Source: Scilla litardierei (lineage: Eukaryota > Streptophyta > Magnoliopsida > Asparagales > Asparagaceae). Taken from it: a stretch of DNA of 64,000 bases. The notes under the pieces are model-generated. The model ran no database searches and had not been told where the DNA came from. It saw only the letters and a list, made by a program, of their open reading frames with translations. A program made the position numbers and the translations under genes. Shown one piece after another: positions 1 through 11,305 of the stretch. Location: positions 108,136,301-108,200,300 of the forward strand of contig CM061135.1 of the NCBI GenBank assembly GCA_030789695.1, written 5' to 3'. The first letter of the stretch is position 1, and the number at the start of each line of letters is the position of its first letter.

Positions 1-960
1 CTGAAATCCTTTATGAAGCGTCTATAGAATCCTGCATGTCCCAAGAAGGAACGAATATCTCTGACGCTTTTTGGCGTTGGCAACTTCTCTATTACTTCAA
101 CTTTTGCCATGTCCACCTGAATTCCTGCTTTAGAAACTAAGTGACCAAGTACCAAACCTTCCATAGTCATGAAGTGGCACTTTTCCCAATTGAGTAGCAA
201 GTTCTTCTCTTTACACCTGGACAAAACAAGGGCCAAGATAGATAAGCAATTTTCAAAGGAAGTGCCATATACAAAGAAATCATCCGTAAATACTTCTACT
301 ATCTTTTCAACCATATCACTGAAGATGCTCAACATGCAACGTTGAAAAGTAGCAGGTGCATTGCAAAGACCAAATGGCATTCTCCTAAGTACGAAAGTTC
401 CAAAGGGGAAAGTGAAAGTGGTTTTCTCTTGATCCTATAAAGCAATCTCTATCTGATAATAACCTGAGTAGTCATCTAGAAAACAATAATACTCATTACC
501 GGCCACTCTTTCTAAAATTTGATCTAGGAAAGGCAAAGGAAAGTGGTCTTTTCTTGATTTCGAATTAAGCTTTCTATAATCAATACACATTCTCCATCCA
601 GTGGTGGTTCGCATAGGTATGAGTTCATTATTTTCATTCTTAACCACAGTTAAACCAGATTTCTTAGGCACGACTTAGGTTGGACTAACCCACTTGCTAT
701 CAGAGATTGGATAAATAATTCCAGCATCAAGTAATTTAAGAACCTCACCTTTTACCACTTCTTTTAACGTCGGGTTCAACCGATGTTGCATTTCACGCGT
801 AGGTTTTGAATCATCCTCAAGATAAATGTGATGTGTACAAGTTAAAGGATTTATACCTTTGATGTCTGCAATGGACCATCCAATGGCACCTTTATGTTCC
901 CTAAGCACATCAAGCAATGAGTGTTCCTGTTCAAGTGTAAGTTTGGAGGATATTACCACA
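1..960 (-). pseudogene. gypsy reverse transcriptase, broken and partial
   Basis: The minus strand encodes the RT palm and fingers. Visible blocks are the WVSP-like entry motif near 690-675, the GWRMCIDYRKLN block near 600, FLDDYSGYYQI near 470, the MPFGLCNAPATF block near 350-380, and an F-T-D-D version of the catalytic YxDD box near 270-285. The tail has SVRDIRSFLGHAGFYRRFI near 15-60, which leads into the RT thumb/connection and marks gypsy rather than copia. In-frame stops sit at about 672-674 and 432-434, so the frame is closed twice. The sequence runs off the left edge, so the RNase H part is not visible. Confidence 0.9.
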
Positions 961-977
961 TGGAAAGTCTCATCTTT

Positions 978-1613
978 TCAAAGGAATGCATAATTCAAGT
1001 AGTCTGGCAATGGCTTAAGCTCAAGCTTTGGATGTTCCACGTCAGAGGGTAGTTGTGGTGGTAGTCCAGCTGGCAATGGTTCAAACCTCAGTGCCCATGC
1101 TTCCCTTGATTTTTCTGGAGTACCCTGCACGAAATAAGACTCATTAATATCATCAAAATTATAGTCAATATAATTAGAGTCACATTCATACTCAGACTCA
1201 AAGTAGTCTTCAATCAAATTTTCAATAAAGCATACCTCTTCAATATTTTCAACACACGTGGGCAACTTACATGATTTAAAGATATTTAATTCAAGCTTCA
1301 TGTTACCAAACGTTATTTTCAACTTTCCATCCCTACAATTGATTACGACATTGCATGTAGCGAGGAATGGACGTCCCAAAATGACAGGAGTGATGTTACC
1401 AGAAGGTGGTCCATGTATGTCTAGGACGATGAAATCCACGGGGTAGTAGAACTTGTCCACCTGAACCAAAACATCCTCCACGCAACCTATTGAAACTTTC
1501 ATTGATCTGTCTGCTAATTGTAGCATCACTGGCGTTGGTTTCAGCTCTCCCAAACCTAGATTCAAGAAAACAGAGTAAGGCAAAATATTCACACTCGAAC
1601 CCAAATCAAGCAA
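978..1613 (-). pseudogene. gypsy aspartic protease segment
   Basis: The open segment starts with LDLGSSVNILP, the retroviral-type aspartic protease active-site loop (D-L/T/S-G-A/S). The flap-side ILGRPFLATC block follows about 75 residues later, the usual pairing in plant gypsy polyproteins. The protease would cut the Gag-Pol polyprotein during particle maturation. An acidic linker (around 1140-1230) and a Pro/Leu-rich stretch connect it to RT. It is separated from gag by a stop at about 1635 and from RT by loss of the open frame near 960-978. Confidence 0.85.
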
Positions 1614-1634
1614 CGCATTTCCAAAGCTCTTTGT

Positions 1635-3432
1635 TCATATAGTGCATGGAATAGTAGGAGAACCTGGATCTTTGTATTTAGGTGGAGTGTTATGTTGAAC
1701 TATGGCACTTACCTGTTGCGTGAGAAAAGCTTTCTTTTTCACATTAAGCATCCGTTTCACAGTGCATAAGTCCTTTAAAAATTTAGCATATGCAGGCACT
1801 TGGTTTATCGCATCAAGCAAGGGAAAATTAATTTTTACTCGTTTGAAGATATCCCTAATTTCTGCCTGATACTTATCTTTTGAAGGTGGTGCTAGCCTTT
1901 GTGGAAATGGAGCTGGAGGTGTATATGGTTCAGGCTCCTTTTCTTTGACCTCCTCTTTTTCCAAGCTTTTCTCCTTCTCCTGTAGATTTTGTGGTACAAG
2001 CTCATCCTCTTTCTCCTCGACTATTTGTTCATGCCTAGATGGCTCTGGCTTTTCTATCTCTTTTCCGCTACGCAAAGTAGTCACCGCCTTGCATGGTTTT
2101 ACGTTGTCACCTGAAAAAGAAGAGGAATTTATGTTAGGATTTGCAACAGATTGAGCTGGTAACATACCTTTTTCTAAAGATGCAGCAATTTTAGAAAAGT
2201 TTTCATTAAGCTGCTGAAACTGCTAATGAAATTGTTGCTGAAGCTGTTGTTGTTGTTGGTCTGCATCTGCATCATTTGCTGAAGTACGGCAGTGATATCA
2301 GCGTTCTGCTCCTTCTTCACTTGATTGCTTGCATGATTTGGATGTTGGTAAGGAGTGGTCGTCTGTTGCGCCGGCTGTAGTGGTCCCCATATCAAATTTG
2401 GGTGATTCTTCCAAGAAGAGTTGAAAGTGTTCTAATTTACACCTTGATTGGACACCCAATTCACTTCAGTTTGTGGGTTCCTTATGGTCTCTTTCATAGA
2501 AGGAATCGCAGGGCAAACAGACGTGTCATGAGTGGGCTGTTCACAAATGGCGCAAAACGGTCCAGCTTCGACTGCTTTTGCTGCTCTCAACTCTAGGCCT
2601 TGTAGCCTTTGCGTCAATAATGCATCCACCTGCGCTCTTATTGCATCGTCTGGCTTCAATGAGTGCATGCCTCCTTTAGCTGGTAGAAGTGGCTCCAATC
2701 TGTCAAACTCTGAAGTAGACTCACATCTTCGCGCATGTTCTGCTATGGTTTCCATGTAATCACATGCCTCCACAGGAGTTTTCTGAAAGAACTCGCGTTG
2801 CACATCATCTCCATGTACTGCCTAGTTTGGGGCTGCAGGCCGTCGTAAAAGAATCCAATAGCACGGCCTTTATCATATCCATGGTGTGGACACGCGATCA
2901 GAAGGTCCTTGAATCTATCACATGCTTGGTCATACGACTCCCCCTCCTTCTGCAAAAAGGACATGATCTGTCGCTTCAAGGCATGGGTCCTCTGCAAGGA
3001 AAAGAATTTTTTTAGAAAATCTGTTTGCAATTGTAACCAAGTAGAGATAGATCTAGGTGGCAAAGAGTTAAACCAATGTTTAGCTTTATCTTTCAGCGAG
3101 AATGGAAATAGTTTAAGATAAACAGAATCAGAGCTAATTTTTCCATCCAACTGTGTTGAGCATACTTCTTCAAAGTTTCTGACATGCAAATAAGGATTAC
3201 TATTTTCAATGCCATGGTAAGATGGTAAGAGTTGAATTACACCTGGCTTCAGATTAAAACTATGAGCATCAGCAGGTAAAAATATGCCTGAACCAGTCAC
3301 CACCCTAGATGGCATATAAATTTCCAATAAAGGCCTTTCTTGTACAGGTGGTGTGATGTGTGCTCCATCATTATTATTAGCCATATTTATTGTTCGTACT
3401 AATTGATGTGAAGTAGGGGATCTATGCCACAT
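1635..3432 (-). pseudogene. gag of the Athila/Tat-like element, broken
   Basis: Gag is read from an ATG near 3432 leftward. The capsid-like part (3432 to about 2750) has the retrotransposon gag motif with KHWFNSLPP and the YDQACDRFKDLL block. Reading then shifts frame near 2760-2800 and continues to a zinc knuckle of CX2CX4HX4C type (CAICEQPTHDTSVC, about 2490-2530). A Gln/Asn-rich stretch (2174-2395) and a Lys/Glu/Pro-rich linker (about 1900-2050) follow before the protease. Stops near 2432, 2174 and 1635 plus at least one frameshift make it non-functional. Gag would form the cytoplasmic virus-like particle. Confidence 0.85.
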
Positions 3433-3565
3433 AAACTAGCAGAAAAAGATGTGTTTTTTATATGTGTTTTTAGAAAGCAAATAAAAATTCTATACTAAAA
3501 GATGGAAAGATCTCACCGAATATTCCTCGAAAGAAACTGAAAGTTTGGATCACAAATACCGCTGT

Positions 3566-3582
3566 CCCCGGCAACGGCGCCA
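3566..3582 (-). other. primer binding site, tRNA-Asp type
   Basis: The plus strand reads CCCCGGCAACGGCGCCA, matching the 3' end of plant tRNA-Asp including CCA, so the minus strand carries the complementary PBS. It lies 6 bp from the LTR edge at 3589, as expected for the minus-oriented element. This PBS is common in Athila and Tat/Ogre elements. Confidence 0.85.
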
Positions 3583-3588
3583 AAAACT

Positions 3589-5420
3589 TGCCTCGTCTCA
3601 AAAGATGTGAGTGCTACTCCCAAGTGCAGGAGATCGATCAAGTAGTAAACCTGGAGAGTCAGGTATCGAATCCACATGACAGTCGACCTGTAAACCAAAA
3701 GAATCAATTTCAAAAGATTAATAAAGCAATGAAAAATTACCAATTTTCGATTGTGAAACAATTGTATGATGGTTTAAGTAAACAAGAAACTAAAGCAAGT
3801 ACGGAGAGTCAATATAGAGAGCAAATAAGAAGAGCATGTGTCGGTTGTGGCTTCGTCAGGGATTTTGTAATCGATGATCTTAAATATCTTTTCTATAACT
3901 CAACGTCTCATCCGGCTAAGGTATGAGAACGTCGGAAAGTATGGCGATAAAACGCGTAAACAAGAGTGCCAAAAAAAGTAGTCACGTAAAAAGTCGATTT
4001 CATGAAGAAAGTACACACAAGTGCCCTCTCGGGTCACGATACATCCTTTCGGATCGTATCACGAATAAGTCTTACTCAGATCATATTCAATTAAGCATGC
4101 ACATGTCTCCGATTAACATACTTAATTAGATTATACATAGAAATCGATGAAATACGTGATTAAAACATGTATATAGGGAAAAAAGATAACAAAATCAACG
4201 ATCACATAGCCCTAACTACATCACAACCAACACATAAGGTCACTAGCCATGCATGGAGAGGAGAAAACTCAGTTTCATTAGCAAATACATGACCAAAACG
4301 TCAAAATACATGCTAAATACGTGAAATACAGAAGTAAAATTGAGATTTCTATCACCAAAACTCTTCAAAAAGCCTCTGAAATTCTTCTGTAAGCCCATCT
4401 ATTCTTTGTTTCCAAAGCCCCAGAAAATCACACGAAAATACGCTCTGTAATCCCTCCAATACGCTCAAAATATGCTTAAAACTGGTGTAGAATACCTTCT
4501 GGAACACTAGGGTATTTATAGGGGATTTTAAGTCGGTTCGGATCGGAAAATATCGCCGAAATCCACTTAATACCTTCTCGGATCCGCTACCCACGAGCAG
4601 CACAATCGTGGACCGTCGGTTCGATGCGGGATTGAATGAGAAGCTGACGCCTGTCCAAGCGGATCGGATCCGCGCCCGCATCCACGTTTCTCCGAATCCA
4701 GCTCGGGATCATTTGCATCCGTCCAATCTTGAGGTAACGGTGAGGATCAGCCCTCTTCGTTTGTGCGGATCGTCGAAGCGGGGGAGATTTGGACCGTTCG
4801 ATCAAAATCGAACGGTGAACGATTGTTGCGTCTCTGCTTCTTTCCGTGCCATTGGATGTGGCGGGAATCTCTTGGATAGCCGCCACGTGGCGATGCAAAC
4901 TCCAGATTCGAATCCGAGCGGGTCAAATGCTGGCTGTTGGATTCTCGATCGACGGTGTGTGTTCGACCCGCGTCTTCACTTATTTTGCTTTCATCATGAC
5001 CATAGGATTCGAATCCGACGGTGTGTACAGCGCCGCGTCGCCTATATTTGTGTGCCGTTGGATGAAAGCGGGGAAGGTCGGGATGCTACCACGTGGCGTC
5101 ATTTGATTTACGGGCGACCGTATTTTCGTATTTACTTGTGTATTTCTCCATTTAATTGGTATTCTGCATTCAAAAATTCATAGTAATTAGCACATATCTC
5201 AGAAAAATACAAATAAATAGTCGTTGGAATCGTGAGATCGAGACCAAGCTATAAAAAATATAAAAATGCAGAAATACTCACTAAAATTCATGTTTTGTGC
5301 ACAAATCAAGTAATTTCTCTAATAAATGATAATATTAAAAATACGAACGTATTAGAAAGCAATTAAGCCTCATATAAGCATAAAATAGGGCTAAATGGGG
5401 GGTTAAATATGCAATATTCA
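3589..5420 (-). repeat. 5' LTR of the Athila/Tat-like element
   Basis: The inner edge is placed at TG (3589) next to the PBS. The outer edge is placed at CA (5420), so on the minus strand the LTR runs TG...CA over about 1.83 kb. No second LTR is present to confirm the outer edge, so that end is inferred from the TG/CA rule and from coding sequence beginning again at 5428. A minus-strand TATA box at 4513-4520 would put U3 in 4520-5420. Short ORFs inside the LTR look like chance. Confidence 0.7.
4513..4520 (-). promoter_or_regulatory. LTR TATA box
   Basis: The minus strand reads TATAAATA in a C-rich context inside the LTR, about 900 bp from its U3 edge, a suitable core promoter for the element. 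Transcription would start about 25-30 bp further left. Confidence 0.55.
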
Positions 5421-5427
5421 ACCCAAA

Positions 5428-6275
5428 TCAGTGACCAGGGACAACCGGAGGTCGGGGAAGCATTCTTCGGACCTGCGCCTCGAACGCTGCGAAACCATCC
5501 TAGAAGGACCTCTCGATCTGAGCAGCAAAAATGTCCGAGAACGCCCGGAATCTCTCACGGATAGACTCCGCAATCTTCAGAGCCAGGACATCCCCATAGT
5601 CCCTCTGGACCTCAGCTACGATCCGACCATGGGCCACTTCCCGTAGGTCGCCTATATGGGCCCAAAGCGCACCTTTCGCCTTTCTGTGCTCCTCCCGGGC
5701 GAGGGACAGTGCATCCTCAGCATACTTGGCCGAACTCTTGGCGACAGCCAGAGCCTCCGTCAAGCATCCCACCTCCGAGGTGAGCTCTGCAACTCTCAGT
5801 TTGAATTGGTGGGCCTCCTTGGCTGATTGCTCAGCCGTCTCAGCCCTCAGGCGCTCCTGCGCCAAAGCCGCCTCAAGACCATCTACAGCAACCAGGGAAA
5901 CCTGCAAGACCGAAGGGGTGAATGTCGCCATCACCAAAACAGTCGTTGAAGAAAAAAGGGTCCGACATGCTGGATATGCCATACCAGAGAGTCTGCCAGT
6001 TTCTCCCAAAAGGAGCGGTCACTCGGAAGGACAGCTGGACCACTCTCACTCCTCTTCTTCTTCCCCTCGGGACCTTCAGACCACGAGTGAAAGCATCTCT
6101 TTCTCTCCTCATTCCCGGTTAACACACAGGAACCCTGCTTGACGGCCGCCACGTCCCCCTCTCTGAGGTCGAGACCAGAGGGCGAATCAATTCGATTTGC
6201 CACGAAGGGCGAAGGTTCGGCCGTGCCCAAGGGCGGATGGTGAGGAACGTCTTGACTGAAATCCCGACTCGCCAT
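5428..6275 (-). pseudogene. coiled-coil transposon-associated gene, copy A
   Basis: Two exons on the minus strand. Exon 1 runs from an ATG at 6275 (MASRDFSQDVPHH...) to 5985, intron GT-AG 5984-5902, exon 2 5901-5428. The junction keeps phase 0. Exon 1 is low-complexity and ends with SFWEKLADSL. Exon 2 is a long coiled coil (Ala/Glu/Leu heptads, about 110 residues) ending in a Pro-rich tail with a TGA at 5428. One in-frame TAG at 5500-5502 interrupts the tail. A TATA-like GTATAAAG lies near 6338-6347 on the minus strand. Copies B (7620-8629) and C (33630-42227) have the same exon plan. I do not recognise the family with certainty; such coiled-coil genes are common riders of plant DNA transposons. 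Confidence 0.6.
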
Positions 6276-6319
6276 CTGAGCAAAAAAGATGAAAATCAGA
6301 GAAACGAGCAATGGGTAAA

Positions 6320-7206
6320 GCAGAATTTAAAAGGAGAAAGGCTTTATACTGAAGGTCCCTTCGAATCCAAGCCGTCAGTAGGGGACACGTGTTAAAGTCT
6401 CACAGAAGCGGCACTTCGAATCCCGCTCCCCATGGGCGGGAGAATTCGTTCGACTGGCCTTCATTCAATGGCAATGCGACCCGGTCCCCGGGATATCCGA
6501 TAAGTACGAACCCGTATCAGGTATTCCCAAAGAGACTAGTGTTATTACGTAGAAAGAAAGAAAGAAAAGAAGAGAGTAGAAAGAACACTACAGGTACTAC
6601 GCACTTGCTGGGAAGTACAAGTAAAACTCCATCACAGATAAAAACACTGAGAAAATAACACAAGATTCCATTTTAATGATACATTGATACATCTTATACA
6701 TACACCAACATCTTCATATTCACAACTCACTCGAAAAAAGAAGGGCAAAAGTACAAGTCTCTCATTATACATCAAATCATAAAACTAATACTCTTAGATG
6801 ATGACTATATGCAGCGCAAAATTGCGGTGCAAGCAATTATAATTTACTTAAAAAGGGAGAAGGTACATGTTTACGTGTATTATTTGACACTTTTAATTGA
6901 TTTTTTTCTATTTTTGTATCTCAATGATTGAATGCACCTCAGTCTTGACATACACTCTGCCTGTTGCATGTGTGGATCCATTGTTGTACACCTTGCCTGT
7001 TGCACGTGCACGCTTTCACATGTTCATAAGTATAGTTGTTGCTTCCTTTACTACAGTAGATTTATATGCAATGACATACACTCTGCCTGCTCACATGCAC
7101 CATTTCCAAACTTTATGTAAGGACTAGTGACATGGAATTTCTTAACAATTATGCAACGGTGATACGGATAATAAATTTACTCGTGCACATGTAAACGTGG
7201 ATGGGA
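6320..7206. other. non-coding stretch, promoter side of copy A, then AT-rich
   Basis: 6320-6530 is GC-rich and probably upstream sequence of coiled-coil copy A. 6550-6580 is a purine-rich GAAA/GAAAA run. From about 6700 the DNA is AT-rich, with three loose repeats of a CACTCTGCCTGTTGCA-like phrase between 6950 and 7110. I see no gene. Confidence 0.5.
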
Positions 7207-7310
7207 AAAAAATGGTTGTGTGCGGTGAGCAATTGTGAGTTTTGGGTGGGCGTGTGCAGAGAGCAATTCTAGGGTTTGAGTCGTTTTGTGCGATGAGCAA
7301 TTACCCAATG
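7207..7310 (+). repeat. array with a period near 34 bp, plus orientation
   Basis: Begins with GGGAAAAAAATGGTTG and holds three units containing TGTGTGCGGTGAGCAATT-like cores. The same start and core occur at 55587-55875 (plus) and, inverted, at 46598-46830. Here it precedes coiled-coil copy B. It is likely a terminal or subterminal part of a DNA transposon; no matching end or target duplication was found. Confidence 0.55.
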
Positions 7311-7619
7311 CCTTTTCGGGCGCCGTACACGGGTATCAACATTGGCCCGCGTGATTTGTTCTCGATTATAACGCGGATCGAGGCCGAATGATGGGTACTT
7401 TCATTTAATAGGGCACGACATTCGAAGCATCTAATTTGATTCAGGCTGCCAAAACCTTTCGCCTTCAGTTGATCTCAAATGTTGTTTTTACCAAATTTCC
7501 GACACGTGTCGATCATCTTGTCCTATTCGTTCGCGTAATAAAAGAAATTGGAGGTGAAGCCAATGGCTTTTGCACTCCGAGGAAATCTCATGATCTTATT
7601 ATTTCTTCCAGAAACAATA

Positions 7620-8629
7620 ATGGCGGGAGGAGCATACAGAGAGTTTACTTCATCGATGGAGCGGGCCAATGAAGAAGGCCGTAAGAGGAAGAGGGAAGAG
7701 GAGGAAGCGGAGGAATCGGAGGAATTGGGGAACCTCATGCTGGAGTTGGGGGAGGCTGGATGCTCCTCAAGTCAAGCTGTGCAGTCTTTGAAGGTGGCTC
7801 CTTATGATCCTCGAGTTGGGGACGCATCGTCCTCCAGCACGTCACACGACGGGTGGCCATACGAGGACATTGTTCCTCCGGTCCCTTCCATCGGCCCCAT
7901 ATCTCCAGAATTCAGCCACTTTCTGCAGTCGAACCACATTGGGTCTGGCCATCATGGGGAGATTCAGGGGGAGACCTATCGGCCACCGTACATTGTGGGG
8001 ACGACCGAGTTGGCCCTCCTGGACTTTGGGACGGGGGTTCGTCTGGCGGAGAATATCACTCTGCCAAGGGATGTCGATTTCCTGAATGGGGTCGACCTTG
8101 AGACGATGGCCAACTGCTTCGTTCGCAGTGGCCTTCAGGTTCGTTGCCAATGGGCCTTCTGAATTTTTCTTCCCATTCTGGTTTTGCTGATTGTCGCCAT
8201 CTGCAGGTGACCATTTTCGGGGCAGGTCTGCGCCACAGGGCCTGCGAACTGATCGAGGTGCAGCGCCGGGTGGCGGATACCGAGAACGAGGCTTCTGAGC
8301 TCAGAGCTCAGGTGACGAAGCTGTAGGAAGAATTAGGGAAGATCATGGCCGCCAAGGGAAAGTCGGATTGGGCGGCCTCGTAGGTGAAATCCAGCCTCGC
8401 CGCTGTGTCAAGCGCCAAGAAGCAGTCAGAAGCTCAGTGGGGTAGAGAGCGATCTCAACTCCGAGCTGATCTTGAGGCATCGAGGAAGGAGGTTGCTCAC
8501 CTTCAGGCCAAGCTTCTCAAGAAGGAGCAAGAGATCGATGCTTTCAAAGCTCGGGCCACCGCCAAGATGGACAGGGTGGCGAGAGAGATAAAGGACATGT
8601 TTACAGATGACGATGCGTCGTCTTCCTAA
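7620..8629 (+). pseudogene. coiled-coil transposon-associated gene, copy B
   Basis: Exon 1 runs from an ATG at 7620 (MAGGAYREF; an upstream in-frame ATG lies at 7548) to 8138. It has a charged Arg/Glu run, a Ser-rich stretch, then a segment ending VDLETMANCFVRSGLQ. The intron is GT-AG, 8139-8206 (68 bp), phase 0. Exon 2 (8207-8629) encodes heptad-rich coiled coil ending in DDDASSS. Two in-frame TAG codons (8324-8326 and 8381-8383) break exon 2. The end of exon 1 aligns by eye with copy C (GQIDIEKLANSVVYDSYQ), and the intron sits at the same place, so the copies are paralogues. Function unknown; the coiled coil suggests protein-protein binding. Confidence 0.65.
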
Positions 8630-8639
8630 ATTTTGTGAA

Positions 8640-9480
8640 TCGTTACTTTTGTAAGACTGCTCTCGAGCGAGTCATATGTAATTTTTCAGAATTTAATGAA
8701 GGGAAGTTTTGCAACAGACGCTGAGTGAGAGCGTTTACTTCCTATCCCCCTGATTTCAGGTCAACACCCAGGAACCCTGCTGGACGGTCGATACGGCCCC
8801 GTCACCGAGGACGAGACTGGCGGGAGAATGACCTTCCGTATATGATCACGATGAGTAATTGTGTGTACTGTGTAATTGTATACAGTTTCGCTCCGAGCAC
8901 ACAACGGATTGTTAAATAACACCATTGTGCGCGATGAGCAAAACTCGGTAATTGTAGAAGACGTTGCTTAGCGCGAACAACGTTCATTTCTGTTGCAAGT
9001 TGTGCGCACTGAGCAATTATGTGGGTGATTAATAAGTGTCCAGGGGTAAATGGAAGCTGGTATAAACAAAAGTAGCACTTCTACTAAATAAAAGTCAACA
9101 GATGATTTCTCGGGAATATACAGAAGAGTTATCTTGTACCTCGGGTATTTATTGTATATATTACACAGATGCTGTTCCCAATAATGATCCACTGACGTGC
9201 TGAGCGATGAGCAAAATTGTTGGCCTCGATCAAAATTTCTAAACGCGCACAACGTTCACGTCGTTTGCCAGTTGTGCGCGCTATGTAAATGTAATGTATA
9301 TTACTTTCACTAATTTTTCCCATTAAATTTCATTGTTGGAATTTGATTAAGTAAGTATCAGTGTATATATCACCAATCACAATTTTGTAATGGGCTGCAA
9401 TTGTATCACATTAATTGACATTGTATTAAGGTCTAAATTCCAGCATACTACAACATTTATGCATTCTAATGTACATAACA
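8640..9480. other. AT-rich non-coding DNA with GCGCACAACG motifs
   Basis: No convincing ORF. Half-sites of the GCTCAACGCGCACAACGG type and their complements occur near 8920-9015 and 9200-9285, in both orientations and separated by AT-rich DNA. A TTTTTCCCAT near 9315-9324 resembles an inverted copy of the GGGAAAAA start at 7207, but the flanks do not form a target duplication. Confidence 0.5.
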
Positions 9481-9499
9481 CACCATCTCCACCGTTCTC

Positions 9500-9755
9500 T
9501 TGTTCGCTTCATCTTCGTCGTTCTCTTGTTCGCTTCATCTTCTACTATATACTTCTTTCCCTCAAGGAACATCCTTTCAATCTCCTCCTGGGTCAACCTG
9601 CACTTATCATTAGTGATTGTGATCTTATTTTTTCTGCACATGTCTTTTCCTCTGCAGAGGCATTCAAGATACCATCGGCATCTATCTCAAGGCAAACAAT
9701 GACACTTCGAACACCCTTGGGAGCAGGAGGGATACCATTAAGTACAAACTCCCCT
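9500..9755 (-). pseudogene. HSP70 C-terminal fragment, captured
   Basis: On the minus strand a splice-acceptor-like TTTTCCTAG near 9755 is followed by [15 protein letters not shown], then [16 protein letters not shown]. In another frame follow [20 protein letters not shown] and EDEANK. These are the conserved substrate-binding-domain blocks of cytosolic HSP70 (G-I-P-P-A-P-x-[21 protein letters not shown]). The frame shifts near 9640. Only about 85 residues of a protein of roughly 650 are present; no ATPase domain is seen. The piece lies downstream of a promoter-plus-leader module (9843-10260, same strand), the arrangement of a Pack-MULE-type gene capture. Confidence 0.85.
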
Positions 9756-9842
9756 AGGAAAAGATAGCATAAAAAAGTAAAAATTTTGTATAATTTTAGA
9801 CTTAGAAAGATATAAGATAGAATAGTTGTTATCATCAAGCAG

Positions 9843-10260
9843 TTATGTATGCATTGAATCTGAACAGAACTTACGAAGGGTCAAAGAATATCTGCAAGTT
9901 GGGATGGACGAGAATGAAGCTGTTATGGTTGCAAGAACATCTTCACCTTCATGTGATGTTTGCAATGAAGATGAACAGATCAGGCGAAGATGAGCAAAAG
10001 AACATCTTCGCCACCAGATAAATGTGATGTATTCAATTTCTGCATCACGGCACTTGCCGCTAGTATATTGGCCATCTTTGTGTGCTGTAGACGACGCACT
10101 CATGAACAACAAAAAATTACATGTTTGAAGAAAAAACATTGTATAAGAAGAATCAGAGAGAATCAGATAAAGGAACTATCATCACCTGGGGTAGTGGTTG
10201 ATGAGGTCTGGTGGGGATGGAAACCATATACAGACGAGTTGGACTGACCATGAATGAGGA
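9843..10260 (-). pseudogene. promoter and leader exon module joined to the HSP70 fragment
   Basis: On the minus strand a TATA-like GTATATGG near 10225-10232 precedes an AC-rich 5' leader and an ATG at 10103 (MSASSTAHKDGQY). The reading frame stays open to about 9843, and a GTAAGT donor lies near 9873. The HSP70 fragment begins at the next acceptor-like site (about 9756), so a spliced chimeric transcript is plausible. Related modules without HSP70 lie at about 10650-11260 and 23080-23620, sharing the leader start (ATGA-x-TGC-x-TCGTC), the phrase ACACACAAAGATG and the promoter phrase CCAGTCCAATTCGTCTATA. Product unknown. Confidence 0.5.
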
Positions 10261-11305
10261 TGGAAACACCGTAGAGTAACTGTTCGTGCCCGTGAATATA
10301 TGGCAGATGGATACCAGCCAGACGTTGTTCCAAATAGTATTGGACTGCGGTGGTGCGTGATGAGAAAAATTGCTTGAAGGTATACCTTTTTTTACTCAAC
10401 GCGCACAACGGAAAAAAAATCTTGTTTCAATTAGCAAAGAGCAAAATCTAAATACACCGATACTCTTGCGGTGGTTGTCCAAGTTTTTCCACAAAAACAT
10501 ACAGTATCACATCAGAAGACAGTAACTGTAACAAATCACAGTATTGTAAATATTTTTGCTTAGTGCACACAAAGGTCACTACTTTTGCACGTAGGGTGGG
10601 CTGATTAACTTTGAGCAATGGAATACAGTTTTGCTCATACGACGAGTTCTCATGCCGTGACCTTGTCTCCTGTGGATATTACAGTTATGAGCAGCTCCAA
10701 TAGAGATTCTTCACATTTTTGCACTGGTATGAAATTCAATAATGCCACTCGTAAGAAATTCTTCTGAGCATGGAGAGAAATGAGGATGCACAGTTTCAGA
10801 CAAGATTGCGTAGTTTGAGAGCCGATACCTTGGTGGCACCTTCAGGCTGATGGCAATGTGAAGCATTCAAAAACATCGTGTGCTTCTTCTGAAGGAGCCA
10901 ACACCATCTTTGGTGCCATCTGAAGGAGCAGACTCCATCTTTGATGCCCATATAAATGTGATGAATTCAACTTCAGCATCACGACAATTGCCACAAGTTT
11001 ATTGGCTGGCCATCTTTGTGTGTCCTAGACGAAGCATTCATTAGTAAGAACAAAAATTTAGCATGTAAAAGAAAAAATATTGTATATGTAGCACCATATA
11101 GAACACTATCATAGAGAAGTGCAGTGGTTGACGATGTCTAGAGGGAAGTGAATCACTTTATATAGACGAATTGGACTGGGTATGGTCCGCATGGATGAGG
11201 CTGAGACTACAGTAGGGTTACTGTGGGCTACAGAAATTGCCTCTAATGAAATTGATTGCCTCTAAGAAAATTGCTCAACGCGCAAAACGGTAAAAATATG
11301 GCAGT
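10261..11305. repeat. diverged second copy of the leader module and palindromic motifs
   Basis: 10650-11260 resembles 9990-10260 and 23080-23620: GAAGGAGC repeats, CATCACGACAATTGCC, CTTTGTGTGT, and a minus-strand TATATAAAG promoter near 11158-11166. I see no lasting ORF. Half-sites of the GCGCACAACGG type occur near 10395-10410, 10560 and 11275. The Tekay-like element inserted at 11305/21035. Confidence 0.55.

Larger units (their letters stand above)
1..5420 (-). mobile_element. Athila/Tat-like Ty3-gypsy LTR retrotransposon, 5' part
   Basis: The element reads right to left: LTR (3589-5420), tRNA-Asp-type primer site, gag with a zinc knuckle, aspartic protease, then reverse transcriptase running off the window start. 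The order LTR-PBS-gag-PR-RT and the RT sequence place it in Ty3-gypsy. The tRNA-Asp primer and the protease style suggest the Athila/Tat group; that group call is from family knowledge, not alignment. RNase H, integrase and the second LTR lie outside the window. The coding part has several stops and frameshifts, so this copy cannot encode its own proteins. The LTR's outer end lies about 8 bp from the stop codon of the coiled-coil pseudogene at 5428-6275, which suggests insertion beside that gene. Confidence 0.9.

Noticed and set aside
4352..5183. Overlapping ORFs of about 100-190 codons on both strands
   Set aside because: They lie inside the Athila/Tat-like LTR, overlap each other, and show no family motif.
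7207..9324. A complete 2.1-kb transposon with GGGAAAAA ends
   Set aside because: The left GGGAAAAAAATGG and right inverse AATTTTTCCCAT match only in the first bases and no 9-11 bp target duplication flanks them.
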